64,000 nt of DNA from Drosophila persimilis (Eukaryota; Arthropoda; Insecta; Diptera; Drosophilidae), in contig NW_020825313.1 in NCBI RefSeq assembly GCF_003286085.1, forward strand, positions 806,001 to 870,000, written 5' to 3'. Below, in pieces: positions 42,958 through 52,722 of the stretch. Each line of letters begins with the position of its first letter. The stretch's first letter is position 1. A model generated the notes under the pieces. That model searched no databases, had not been told where the DNA came from, and saw only the letters and a program-made list of their open reading frames with translations. A program made the position numbers and the translations under genes.

Positions 42958-44520
42958 TATGCTACACCTTCAGCGCCTAGTGCTCAAAGACTATAAGAGC
43001 TAGAGCAACGATGTTTTGGATCCAGACTTCTGTGATATGTCACTGATACAAAAATATTTCAAAACTTCGCCCCGCCCACTTCCGCCCCCACAAAGGACGA
43101 AAATCTGTGGCATCCACAATTTTAAAGATACGAGAAAACTAAAAACGCAGAATCGTAGAGGATGACTATATCTTCTAGAGTGCAAAATCGGAAGCTGGTC
43201 GTATAATTATTATAGCCAGAATCAAGAAAACAATTTCATTTTTTCTCGCTCTGTCTCTCTCTAACACACAGGTTTCATGGTCGGTTTTGCCAATTGCAAA
43301 ATAAGAGTTCAAGGATCTCAGAACCCATAAGAGCTAGAGCAACCACACTCCTGTGATATCGGACCTTGACCGTTTTGTGTCAAAATTTCGCCACACCCCC
43401 TTCCGCCCCCGCAAAGGACGAAAATCTGGGGCATCCACAAATCTCAGAGACTATTATTGCTAGAGTAACCAAATTTAGTATCCGCACTCCTGTTAGATCT
43501 CACTATAAAACGTATATCTCAAAATTTCGCCCCACCCCCTTCCGCCCCCACAAAGGACGAAAATCTGTTGCATCCAAAATATGGCAGATTCGAGAAAACT
43601 AAAAACGCAGAATCATAGATAACGACCATATCTATCAGATTGCTGAATCTGGATCAGATCAGATAATTTTTATAGCCAAAACGAACAAATCAATTTGCAC
43701 TGGCTACGCAGCGCGCGACGTCGCGACGTCACGCTCAGACTGATTTTCTGTCTCTCTCGCACGCACTCTTTGTCGTGTCATTTAATATTAGCGGCGTCTG
43801 CCGGAGGAGAGCCATACTGACTTAGTATCGGGTATAACTGTAGAGCTGCGGTGCCCTCAGCAACTCACAACGTTCCCCCTCGTTTTTTTTTAAGCCGTGC
43901 TGAATGAAATAAAATCGTTTAAAAAATTAAAAAAATTGTATTTTCTAACCGTGTTATTTCCAAACCGTGTATAAAAAGAGCGTGTAAAAACGGAATTAGG
44001 TGTACTAGTTTTTATTTAAATATACAGGTATGGCTTGCGAAGTCTTTTTTAAAGTTAGCAGCACTGACTAAGAGCTAGAACAACCACATTTTGTATCCAG
44101 ATTTCTGTAATATGTCAGGTGTTACAAGTGTTTTTCAAAATCACGTGCCGCCCCCTTCCGCCCCCACAAAGGACGAAAATCTGTGGCATCCACAATTTGA
44201 ACGATATAAGAAAACCAAAAGCGCAGAATTGCAGAGAATGACAATATCTTTTAGACTGCAGAATCTGAACCAGATCGTATCATTATTATAGCCAAAATGA
44301 AGGAAAATTTGCATTCTATCTCGCTCTTTCTCTCTCTAACACACGTTTCATGGTCGGCTTTGCCTACTGCTAAAAGTGAGCGCCTAGATCTCAGAGACTA
44401 TAAGAGCTAGAGCAACAAAATTCGATATTCACACTCCTGTGGTATCGAACCTGCACAAGTGTTTTTTTTTAAATTTCGCCCCACCCCCTTCCGCTCCCAT
44501 AAAGGACGTTCCGTTCAGGT
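42956..44520 (-). mobile_element. Cluster of DINE-1/ISY-type units
   Basis: At least four partial units in one orientation, with cores near 43070, 43395, 43530, 44150 and 44480 (CGCCCCACCCCCTTCCGCCCCCACAAAGGACGAAAATCTG type). They are separated by TATAAGAGCTAGAGCAACCA, TATAGCCAGAAT and CTCTCTCTAACACAC words. Near 43740-43870 is the end with GCACGCACTCTTTGTCGTGTCATTTAATATTAGCGG and CAGCAACTCACAACGTT, also found at 45728. The internal repetition is typical of these elements. Confidence 0.82.
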
Positions 44521-44629
44521 ACCACGCAAAACCAATGATGGTGGTTCTCAACAACGAGGCAAGTTTTTGTCTCCCGGCTAGATGCTTTTATATAAGTCAG
44601 AAAAAAAGCCGCAGACTTGAAGGTGGAGA

Positions 44630-44755
44630 AGTTGAGTCCTCTTCAAAAACTTCCTCTCTTCACCAGTCAAGATTACTTCTAGATGATGTTAAGCTCTGTG
44701 TCCAGTAAATAACATTTCATTTCATTCTCGCTTGCAATCCGATCTTAATAATTCG
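44630..44755 (+). mobile_element. CR1-like fragments
   Basis: GAGTCCTCTTCAAAAACTTCCTCTCTTCACCAGT matches the reference copy near 33867, and GTTAAGCTCTGTGTCCAGTA with CTCGCTTGCAATCCGATCT matches 34020-34080. Internal pieces are missing. Confidence 0.75.
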
Positions 44756-45725
44756 ACGTTCTGGACCTCCGGATATTGCCTACTGGTGTGGCGGGAACCT
44801 GCATCATATCTGACGATGTTAGTGCTTTATAAAAAGCAAAATAAAACCGTCGCACTATGGTCCGAACGACCACTTTTGTTGGCCAAAACCTAATTTTTCA
44901 AAGTCAAAACTGAAACCTGGTTTTGATCGCTCTGCATTAGAAAAAGATCGACCATTAAATCTGCGTACCAGAAATTTCCATAGATGCCGCAACATTCGCA
45001 AAATCAGCTGTGCAACCCAACTGTTTTTATAGTAAAGCACGTGAAGGGAAAAAGTGCCAAATTAATAACCATTTTAGATCTCTCAAAAATTGAAAAACGC
45101 CAAGACGTGATTAAATTTTTTTGATGAATCTTAATCTGTCGGGTTCTTACTACGTTTTTTGAATTTTTAACTGTCTCTAGTAGTTGTGATGTCTTCGTAA
45201 TTGAAGGTTAAAGTGAGGCCTTTAACAGGTGCCAACTTTTAATGAAAACTAATTTTTGAAAAGGTGTACAAAGTGAGTCCTACCCAGTCCCACCCTGAAA
45301 CCTTTTGTGTGTCGTAGATTAATAAATTCTTTTTGAAATGTATATAGTTAGAAATGCCACATTTTACCACAATTCTTGGAATTTGCATTAATAGAGCATA
45401 ACCTCAAATTCGAAAATGCAGATTTGTTTGTCGTATGGAATTCGGAGAAGGGTAAAATTATCAATTATTTGAAAACGGATCTTAAGGCGACATATCATAT
45501 CAAATTAATAAAGCCATTGAAGATACCAGCAAGAAAATTTGTTATCGTTTGGCAACATACCGGAACAAATGACGGTAAAATTCAAAGATGTTGGAACGAA
45601 AATATGTGGATTGGCCACAAGCCTTTATTTCACTACTTTTATCTTTATGCCCTGAGAATGCTAACGAAGTTCGTAAGGCTTTACAGGACCCAGTCGGAAA
45701 GCCGGCACATATCTCACCTAACGGT
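44756..45725 (+). other. Unidentified element with a 127-codon frame
   Basis: A plus frame of 127 codons (45376-45759) reads LFVVWNSEKGKIINYL and WIGHKPLFHYFYLY. Its middle (45590-45620) is nearly identical to the unidentified segment in the tandem units. The last part of the frame is DINE sequence. The family is not recognised. The upstream 600 bp is AT-rich with no clear structure. Confidence 0.4.
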
Positions 45726-45860
45726 CTCTCTCGCACGCATTCTTTGTCGTGTCGTTTAATATTAGCGGTGTCTGCCGGAGGAGAGCTATACTGACTAAGT
45801 ATCGGGTAAAAATGTGGAGTTGCGGTCGCCGCAGCTACTCACAACGGTCCGCCACGTTTT
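45726..45860 (-). mobile_element. DINE-1/ISY end
   Basis: CTCTCTCGCACGCATTCTTTGTCGTGTCGTTTAATATTAGCGGTGTCTGCCGGAGGAGAGC, TAAGTATCGGGTA and GCAGCTACTCACAACGG match the block near 43760-43880. Confidence 0.75.
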
Positions 45861-46310
45861 CTTTGTAGTTTCTTCAGCATTTAATGGATTTATCATTTCG
45901 ATATTAAAATAATATCCATCTTTTCCTTGCCAAAACATGAGCGGGCTCTGCAACATGTCATATGACCAGTATCGCAAAATGCAATGACAATATCAGGTCT
46001 TTCCATGTTTTCACCAACAATCAGGATGGCAACTTCATCTATTGTTGCAGCGTTAAATCCGCTCTGATCACCAAATTAGTATTTTTGAGTGTTTGCAAGA
46101 AAATTACGCGATTCGGGCGTTTTGCCACAAATTGAACAGGTGGCGGAGTCAATAATGACAATTTCACTTTTCCACAGAAAACTTCAATGCGCTGAAATAT
46201 TTGCAAACAACGTCCAATCCCAATGCAAACGCTAGGATGTGGATGCGTTTTTGGGAGCGCTTGCAGTCGGAGTGGCGCATGATACTCTGCAAGCACATAC
46301 TAAATTTAGT
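45861..46310 (-). pseudogene. Helitron Rep protein N-terminal fragment
   Basis: Minus frames read FWQGKDGYYFNIEMINPLNAEET (45880-45950), which is a conserved part of the Helitron protein before the Rep domain, and AATIDEVAILIVGEN upstream of it (near 46030). Frameshifts separate the pieces. This does not overlap in protein coordinates with the fragment at 37344, so the two could come from one original element family. Confidence 0.75.
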
Positions 46311-46560
46311 CTAGAGCATGCCGAAACTTATTCGGAATGTGGTAAAAGCAAAGTCCCTTTGGAAAAAAATATTTTATTTTTTTAGGTTTTCTATCCTAAT
46401 AATTGACACAAATTGTTGTGAATTTTTTTAATTACATTAAACTGTGCCGAATCGTGTTAGAAGTTGTGATTTCTGACTCGCGTCAAATTTAATTTGTAAT
46501 CCTTATTTTACTTTTATTTTTCAATATTAAATATAGAACAGAAGCCGAGGGACAGGGGGT
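46311..46560. other. Unassigned AT-rich DNA
   Basis: No frame, repeat or element word recognised. Confidence 0.4.
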
Positions 46561-47404
46561 TCTTCTTCTTCTTGCATTTTTGTTTAAGCCTCGAGCGCAG
46601 TGAGTCGCGGTGTTTTCTCTCTCTCTCTTCAATTTTTTGCGCAAACTGCCGAGCACATTCTTGAGTCAGTCTCTCTCAGCTCACGCATTACCCGACACAG
46701 CATTGCCAGACTCAATTGCTCTCCTTCCGCAATGCCTGTTGGATCTCGCTCTTTCAAATACCAAAAGCACCGCGCCACAGTCGGCTGAGACGACTCTTTC
46801 TCGTTTTCCAGCCTCGCTTTCAGCAAAAATGTTATGTTATTTCGTTATTGTTACAATTTTTTAATGCTATACATTTCTCTCTACATCATTCTTATACATA
46901 CCCGACACGGCCATCCTGACTTTCACACGTCCTCGTGTGCATACTGTAACACTAGGTTAGTATCATTCTTGTATCTTCTTGTACTATTAGTATCGTTTTT
47001 TCATCTTTCTTGCTTTCATATCTTATGACCATTCTAAATAGAAATAAACAAACTCAAACCGTACAAAACTTCATATAATGAATCTTCAAATGCTGGTTTC
47101 GCAGGCTATCGTATTCCAATTTTCACGGAGTGCCACATCTATCTCGCACAACCACGTCAACCGCGCCACACTTCATGTCAGAACATTGCTGGTTCTGCAC
47201 TTGTGCCTTCGACTTGACTTCTATACTCATACTCTTCTGCGCAAACCTAACCATTTGGCTATACACAATATTAAAGCACAGTCTACAGGCCCTTGCCGCA
47301 TCCTCGCGACGCTTTGCACCTCCAGTGGCACGATCTCAGTAGATTCTATATCCATCACACACAATATCACCAAACCCAGGCATGAATAATATTGACTAAA
47401 ACCA
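46561..47404 (-). repeat. Possible 3' LTR of a gypsy-type remnant
   Basis: Lies just beyond the integrase C-terminus of the gypsy remnant, where an LTR or an env region would be expected. It is pyrimidine-rich near 46610-46640, and AACAGGGGCTGG on the minus strand (near 47405) could be the primer for plus-strand synthesis. No second copy exists in the window, so the limits are unknown. Confidence 0.3.
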
Positions 47405-48560
47405 GCCCCTGTTTTTGACGTTCCCCGCACCTCTCTCAGGTGGGAGAAAAGACCCACGAGCTATGTCTTTTTCACCACTGTCGTTTTTCTCATTATTCTG
47501 GTCCTTTTGCTCATCTGGTAACTTTCGCAGACTCTCGTGCGAATACTTATATACGTTCGCTTACGTATCAATGATTTCCACAGGTAACGATCATCTTCAA
47601 GCAACTCTGCAATCACAAAAGGTCCTCTGAACTTGGGATTCAATTTGCTCTGATGTCATTCTTCACTTCTAAGCAAGAAATGATCCCCAACCCTGTGTTT
47701 TAAAATCTTGGCCTTATCCTTGTAAACTCGTTTCTTGTCATATTTCACATTCCTCTCCATATTTTCTTTGGCCTGTACTCTCGCTTGTTTACAATAACTT
47801 TTAGTCTCATCATTTACAGGCAGTAAACCCATTGGTCTAGCCTCTTTCCCATTAACAGCTCTAATGGGCTGAATTTCGCTACGCTGTTGTGCAATTCATG
47901 GCTAACCGCACCTCACTAAGTGCATCCTGCCAGGATTGTTCGCCTGTTTCTACGGCTGTCAGCATACCGTTCATCGTGCTCATGACTCGCTCAACCAACC
48001 AAGCCATTGGCCCTACTTGCACCGGTCACTATCAACTGAAAGTCTATTTTATGCAATGAACAGAACTATCGAAATCGCGCACAGGCAAAACTCCTGCCTT
48101 GATCTGCAAAATAATACGACTGAGTACCCCGAAATGCGATATTGTTAATTTCACAGCCTTAATACAGTTATCAGCGTCCAAAATCTCATACCTTCTCATA
48201 CAGGTAAACAAATTTAGTGAATGAATCAATTGACATTTTCCTTGGCATCGGTTTTGCCACTCAGCTTGCCATTTCTGGAGGCTTTGACAGCTTGCATGTG
48301 ATGAGGTCTCTACGAATTTTCGTACATATTTAGACATATGTTCAAACCAATATTGTTCATACCTTATCCTACGTTTTCTGCCATCCCAAATGCATTATCG
48401 CTCCATGCACATGATTTACGACAGACCACCTGAAGGCTCTCGGAATTACAGGTAAACAGGGTTTTTTGCAAATTCTCTGGATATCGGATATTCTGATATA
48501 GAATTTCTGATCTTAACTCATAAGTCATTGTCTTGAAACTCCCCACCATTCAGCTGGGCT
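47405..48560 (-). pseudogene. Ty3/gypsy integrase remnant
   Basis: Minus strand, from 48340 down: MSKYVRKFVET with a following SSCKLSK-type Cys pair, a core with KPMPRKMSIDSFTKFVYLY (first Asp), a DQGRSF region (second Asp) and GLVERVMSTMNGML (Glu). Then come the C-terminal LNPKFRGPFVIAELLEDDRYLW (near 47640) and the tail. The pieces are in several frames with stops. It is a different element from the one at 21773-29975. The upstream part (48549 down to 48364) may be the RNase H-integrase connector. Confidence 0.75.
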
Positions 48561-48770
48561 ATGATTTCCCTCAAGCACGGATCACGCTGCTGGCCTCTAA
48601 CATCGCCTCTGGACAGTCTTACTGAAATCTACTAAACGAAGTTCTAATTCCCCTGTCTTAAAAAGTCTACTTGGCATACCAAAAATTAAATTTTATTTAT
48701 TTAATCATTATTCGCCAACGGCATTAAAAATATTATTAATTTTTATGTCTTTTTAATGAATTGGTAATTT
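48561..48770. other. Unassigned AT-rich DNA
   Basis: Nothing recognised. Confidence 0.4.
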
Positions 48771-50640
48771 AATTTTATTGATTTCCCAAGTGTTTTTTAA
48801 CTTTAACGTAAAATTGAGTTGCGCTCCTAATGGTTTTGATGTTATGGGGAAGATTTTTCCATACGCGAATAGCCGTAATCAAGAACCGCGTCTTCGAGCA
48901 AAGCGTTTGAATTCGAGGGCATATGTAATTGTTTGTTCTTTTTTATGTAGCGGGGTTAAGTTTGCGGCAAAGGTAAATCAGTTCTTGGGTGGTCACAATT
49001 TTATGAAAGTATACTAAGGTTCTAAAATCTATCCATGAGGTCAAGTTGAGGTCAAGTATTTTACGAGACAGGTGTGAAACATGGTCAAAACGAGTTAGAT
49101 TAAAAGCATAACGGACAATTTAATTAAAACCTACTACTAATGTGTGCAAGTCACGATGACCAAAAATCTCTACACCATAAAAGAGAGTGGGGGTGAGAAT
49201 GAGTCTATCTTCTGGCAAAAAACTTTTAGATGCTGAGAGCTAACGTATGTTAACATATAGACCATATGTATGTCCAGTTGCCTTTGATATATGTTTACTC
49301 CATGATAGAGTACTACTGAATGTTATCCTTAGATTAACTGCACAATCTTCGTAGGAAATAGGTGTGTTGCCTATGTATACATTCACGAGATTTTATTGTG
49401 TCAATCCGTTTTTTGGTAATTACAATACATTTTGATTTTTTAGGATTTATTCCCAGGCCATTCTATTTTCCCCATTTCTCAATTAGGGAAAGCATTTTGT
49501 TGGACATGTTGACACAAAGATTTATTTCATTAACGGGACTACTAATATAAACTTGGACGTCATCAGCATGTACTTCACAGTCAGACAAGACACTGGATAG
49601 ATCATTAACATATATGGAAAATAGTAAGGGGCCTAGTACTGATCCCTGAGGGTCTCCCCGTGAAAGAACCCTAAAAGTGGAAGCATATGTACCGGATACT
49701 ACTGCCTGCAATCCATTTGTTAGGTACGATTTTACAAAATTGACCGCAGTCCCTGAGAAGGTGAATAGGTTGGTCAGTTTTGTACAAAGAATATTATGGT
49801 TGAATGAGTCGAACGTCTAACTGTGGTCGACAAGTGTTAAAAACGTAACCCAGTTCTTATCGAGTTGCTGTCGAATATCTTCGACAGCATCCGTTACAGC
49901 GCTTATACAACCTTTTTTTTTTTTTTCGAAAACCTGACTGAGTGTGGTTTAATAGCGAATAGTTAGACAGGTAGTTTTCAATCTGTAGGGACATGAGATT
50001 TTCTAGAACTGTTAACGGGAACGGAAGTATCGAAATGGGTCTAAAATCGTTGTTATGTTTACGAATCGGTAAAATTTTCGCTTTTTTTCCATTCAGTTGG
50101 AAACGAGGACGTAGTTAAAGCCGTTTTGAAGATATAAGTGATGTGAAACAAAATCTTAGGAAGTAAGATTTTCACAAATTTCGAGCTAATGTTATCGAGA
50201 CCTTCGGCATTAGACTTCACCTTAAGTATACTCGCAAGGACATCACACTGATTGACACACACAAAGCTAAAACTATTATCACCAAGTGGAATGCTATTCA
50301 GGTACGTGTTACTTGTCGCTTCAGGTACTTCAATTATCGAGAACTTTTTGTTAAGTTCTTCGAAATTTATATCTAGCTAAGTCTTCTGTTTACATTTTCC
50401 TATTCCTATACTATTCATTTCATTGCATCTTTGCTTAATGGTAGAGCAATTTTGGAACTTAGATTTATAGTAACTACGCTTAGCAGATCTTATACTTTTG
50501 TTAACATTTCCTGTTAGCTCTTTGTAACTTAAACGGAAGTAGTCCGTTTTATACCGCTTCCATTTACTGTAGGCAACATCTCGCTGTTGCGTTATTTTTT
50601 TTTATCTCGTCGTTAAACCATGGACTTTGTCTTGGTTTGG
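48771..50640 (-). pseudogene. Jockey-like non-LTR reverse transcriptase, decayed
   Basis: Minus strand from 50640 down: linker PWFNDEI-type (near 50615), NAEGLDNISSKFVKILLP (near 50190), RGDPQGSVLGPLLFSIYVNDL (near 49640) and HADDVQVYISS (near 49560), where the active site YADD reads HADD. Then INPKKSKCIVITKK (near 49420), YGVEIFG-type residues (near 49160) and the C-terminal region to about 48780. Many stops and frame changes. It differs clearly from the CR1-like and LOA families here. The clade within the Jockey superfamily is uncertain. Confidence 0.75.
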
Positions 50641-50689
50641 TGACTTTGGTTTTTAGTGGTATACATTTTTTGAACAAGTCTGAATATTG

Positions 50690-50896
50690 TTATTAAAATT
50701 AAAATTATTTTCTTGATTTTGGCTATAATAACTATACGATCTGGTTCAGATTTTACGATTCTTTACGATTCTGCGTTATCTGTTTTCTCGTATCTTCGAA
50801 ATTGTGGATGCCACAGATTTTCGCCTTTTGTGGGGGCGGAAGTGGGCGGGGCAAAGTTGTGAAATATTCTTGTAGAAGTGACATATCACAGATCTG
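50690..50896 (+). mobile_element. DINE-1/ISY-type unit, interrupted by LOA element 2
   Basis: GGCTATAATAACTATACGATCTGG, GTGGATGCCACAGATTTTCGCC, TTTGTGGGGGCGGAAGTGGGCGGGGC and GTGACATATCACAGA, then an abrupt change into the LOA 5' UTR. The remainder of the DINE unit is not found beyond the LOA 3' end. Confidence 0.8.
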
Positions 50897-51432
50897 GTAT
50901 GATGAGCTCGTGAGGTAGCTCAAAGGGGGCCTAGCTGAGGCCACCGGACGGGTCGCGGGTTGCGGATAGCGAACGGCCTACCTCGGTAGGTCAGCTGCGA
51001 ATAAGCGGGCATCCCTCACGGGAGAGTACCGAAATAAGCAGTCCCGGACAGCCAGCGGGTGTTAGCTAGGTAGCAGCACTGACGATGCGCTTGTGGTGCC
51101 GCCTCAATAAGTAGCTCACACACTCCCATCCATACACAATACCTACCCACATCCCAACCCCCACATCCACCTCACACCGGGCCGGACTAAGTGTGTTACT
51201 CGACCCGTGCCGAGAGTCAGCCTGGCTGAGGGCCCGGTATAAAAACTAGCCCAGTCGCTAACGGAGGGCTCAGGGACTTGGCAGCCCCCTGTTCTAATGA
51301 TGCCTTACCCGGGCAACGTGGATCTCTGCCCGGGCTGACCTTTCCCTTTCTCTGCATCTCGTGGGAACAGGATGTATAACAACAAAAACCAAAAAACCAA
51401 CAAAAAAAACAAATGAGTGCGGCGCTCCCCAA
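50897..51432 (+). promoter_or_regulatory. 5' UTR of LOA element 2
   Basis: GC-rich leader, with CACACCGGGCCGG and a CGGTATAAAAACTAG word near 51235 that resembles a TATA box. Full-length non-LTR elements usually carry an internal promoter here. The exact first base is not determined. Confidence 0.5.
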
Positions 51433-52722
51433 ATGCCAACTGGGAGCAATCCCAAGCTCGGAAAGGCAGCGGCCCAAAGGCCTGGCCCAACCGGCTCTAT
51501 AGTAGGGAATACCTGCAAGGTGGAAGGTGCCTGTGCGAACCCGAGGGGGTCCCATCCCGAATCCGGTGTGGGTGGCAAGGTAACTCCCGAAGCTGACACC
51601 TTGGAAGGAAAGCTAAGCAATATTGCGGCTGCCCGACCTTCTGGTAAAGCGGAGGGGGTTGACTTGCCGTCGACAAGCGCCCAAGCCAGACGCTACACAT
51701 ATGCCGAAAAGAGGAGTGCAGGGCACATACTCCGTCGGCAACACGCCAGCAGTGAAGACAGCCCATCAGCCGACTGGCTGAAGAAGGTGGAATGGGCTTC
51801 GGCCGTGCTCCCGGAGTTCACCTTAGAACAGAAAAAGGTGGCTCCCCAAGCCAAGAGGCAGCGCTCGCAGGAGACACCGGGACCGGTAGCAAAGCGCTCC
51901 AGAGTGCTGCCAAATGTCTCCTTTGCGCAGATTGCCAAGGAGAGGACGCTAATTGGTGTCCTCGACAAAGGCAGCGCAGAGGGTAGAATCCCAAGGAGTC
52001 AGTGGAAGTGGGTGGAAGCGGCACTGGCCGACCGCTGCTTCGAACTCCTCGACAAAGACCCTGGACCTCCGCCAGTCTGCAAGGACATGGGGTGGTTCCA
52101 GGGCAATGTTAAGATAATTGCCTGCGAAGACGAGCGCTCTGTAAAGCTTTATAAAGCGGCGGTAGCGCAGGTCGGCGAGGTTTATGCTGGGGCGAAACTC
52201 GTCGCAGTCGACTGGAGCGAGGTGCCCAGCAGACCGAGGGCCAGAATTTGGGTGCCGGCTACCTTTAAGGAGCCAGAACGCATCCTCAAGATGTTGCAGA
52301 GATGCAACCCAGGACTACCAACCTCAGATTGGAAGGTAGCCAAGGTTGAGACGACACAAGGGCCGACTAACCAGGCAGTTCTTGTTCTCAATAAAGAGTC
52401 GCTGGCCCCGATAGAGGCAGCAAAAGGAGAGCTAAACTTCGGCTTCAGCTCGGTCACCATCAAGGTGTACAAATCGGACGCGGCGGCAGCGGCGCTTCCT
52501 GTCGTCAACCCAGACGTGCAGGATGTCGCTGCGGAGAACGAAGCGCCTGACGACGAGCTGGAGCCAGACCAGGAAGGCTTCTCCTCAGAGACAGAGCTGA
52601 TGCTCGACTTTGAGTCAATGTGCCGAGAGAGAGTCTCAGATGACTCGGACGCGGACATCACGGTGGTGGAGAATCTTGAAGATGGTCCTAAGGATCCTTC
52701 AAATAAATCTCCACCACTGTAA
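51433..52722 (+). CDS. LOA element ORF1 protein with DUF4780-type domain
   Basis: 429 residues from the first in-frame ATG (51433); the frame is open a further 24 codons upstream without an ATG. The N-terminal 150 residues are basic, rich in Pro/Ser/Lys and low complexity (QAKRQRSQETPGP). The conserved core starts near residue 170 (FAQIAKERTLIGVLDKG) and includes WVEAALADRCFELL, WFQGNVKIIACEDERS, DWSEVPSRPRARIWVP and LNFGFSSVTIKVY, as in DUF4780 ORF1 proteins. The tail is acidic (DSDADITVVENLEDG). The likely role is RNA binding in the retrotransposition particle. No CCHC knuckles are seen. It is intact, one of few open genes in the window. Confidence 0.87.
   Translation: MPTGSNPKLGKAAAQRPGPTGSIVGNTCKVEGACANPRGSHPESGVGGKVTPEADTLEGKLSNIAAARPSGKAEGVDLPSTSAQARRYTYAEKRSAGHILRRQHASSEDSPSADWLKKVEWASAVLPEFTLEQKKVAPQAKRQRSQETPGPVAKRSRVLPNVSFAQIAKERTLIGVLDKGSAEGRIPRSQWKWVEAALADRCFELLDKDPGPPPVCKDMGWFQGNVKIIACEDERSVKLYKAAVAQVGEVYAGAKLVAVDWSEVPSRPRARIWVPATFKEPERILKMLQRCNPGLPTSDWKVAKVETTQGPTNQAVLVLNKESLAPIEAAKGELNFGFSSVTIKVYKSDAAAAALPVVNPDVQDVAAENEAPDDELEPDQEGFSSETELMLDFESMCRERVSDDSDADITVVENLEDGPKDPSNKSPPL

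Larger units (their letters stand above)
38698..43240. repeat. 4.5-kb mosaic block, copy A
   Basis: Nearly identical to 56397-60937 at an offset of 17698-17699 bp. The block holds a CR1 end, a Tc1-like transposon, a hairpin sequence, a DINE tail, 2 kb of unidentified DNA and the start of a DINE unit. Identity falls off inside the DINE unit near 43150-43240. Confidence 0.93.

Noticed and set aside
47078-47389. 103-codon plus frame in the gypsy remnant region
   Set aside because: It runs opposite to the integrase remnant, in low-complexity sequence without a recognisable domain.
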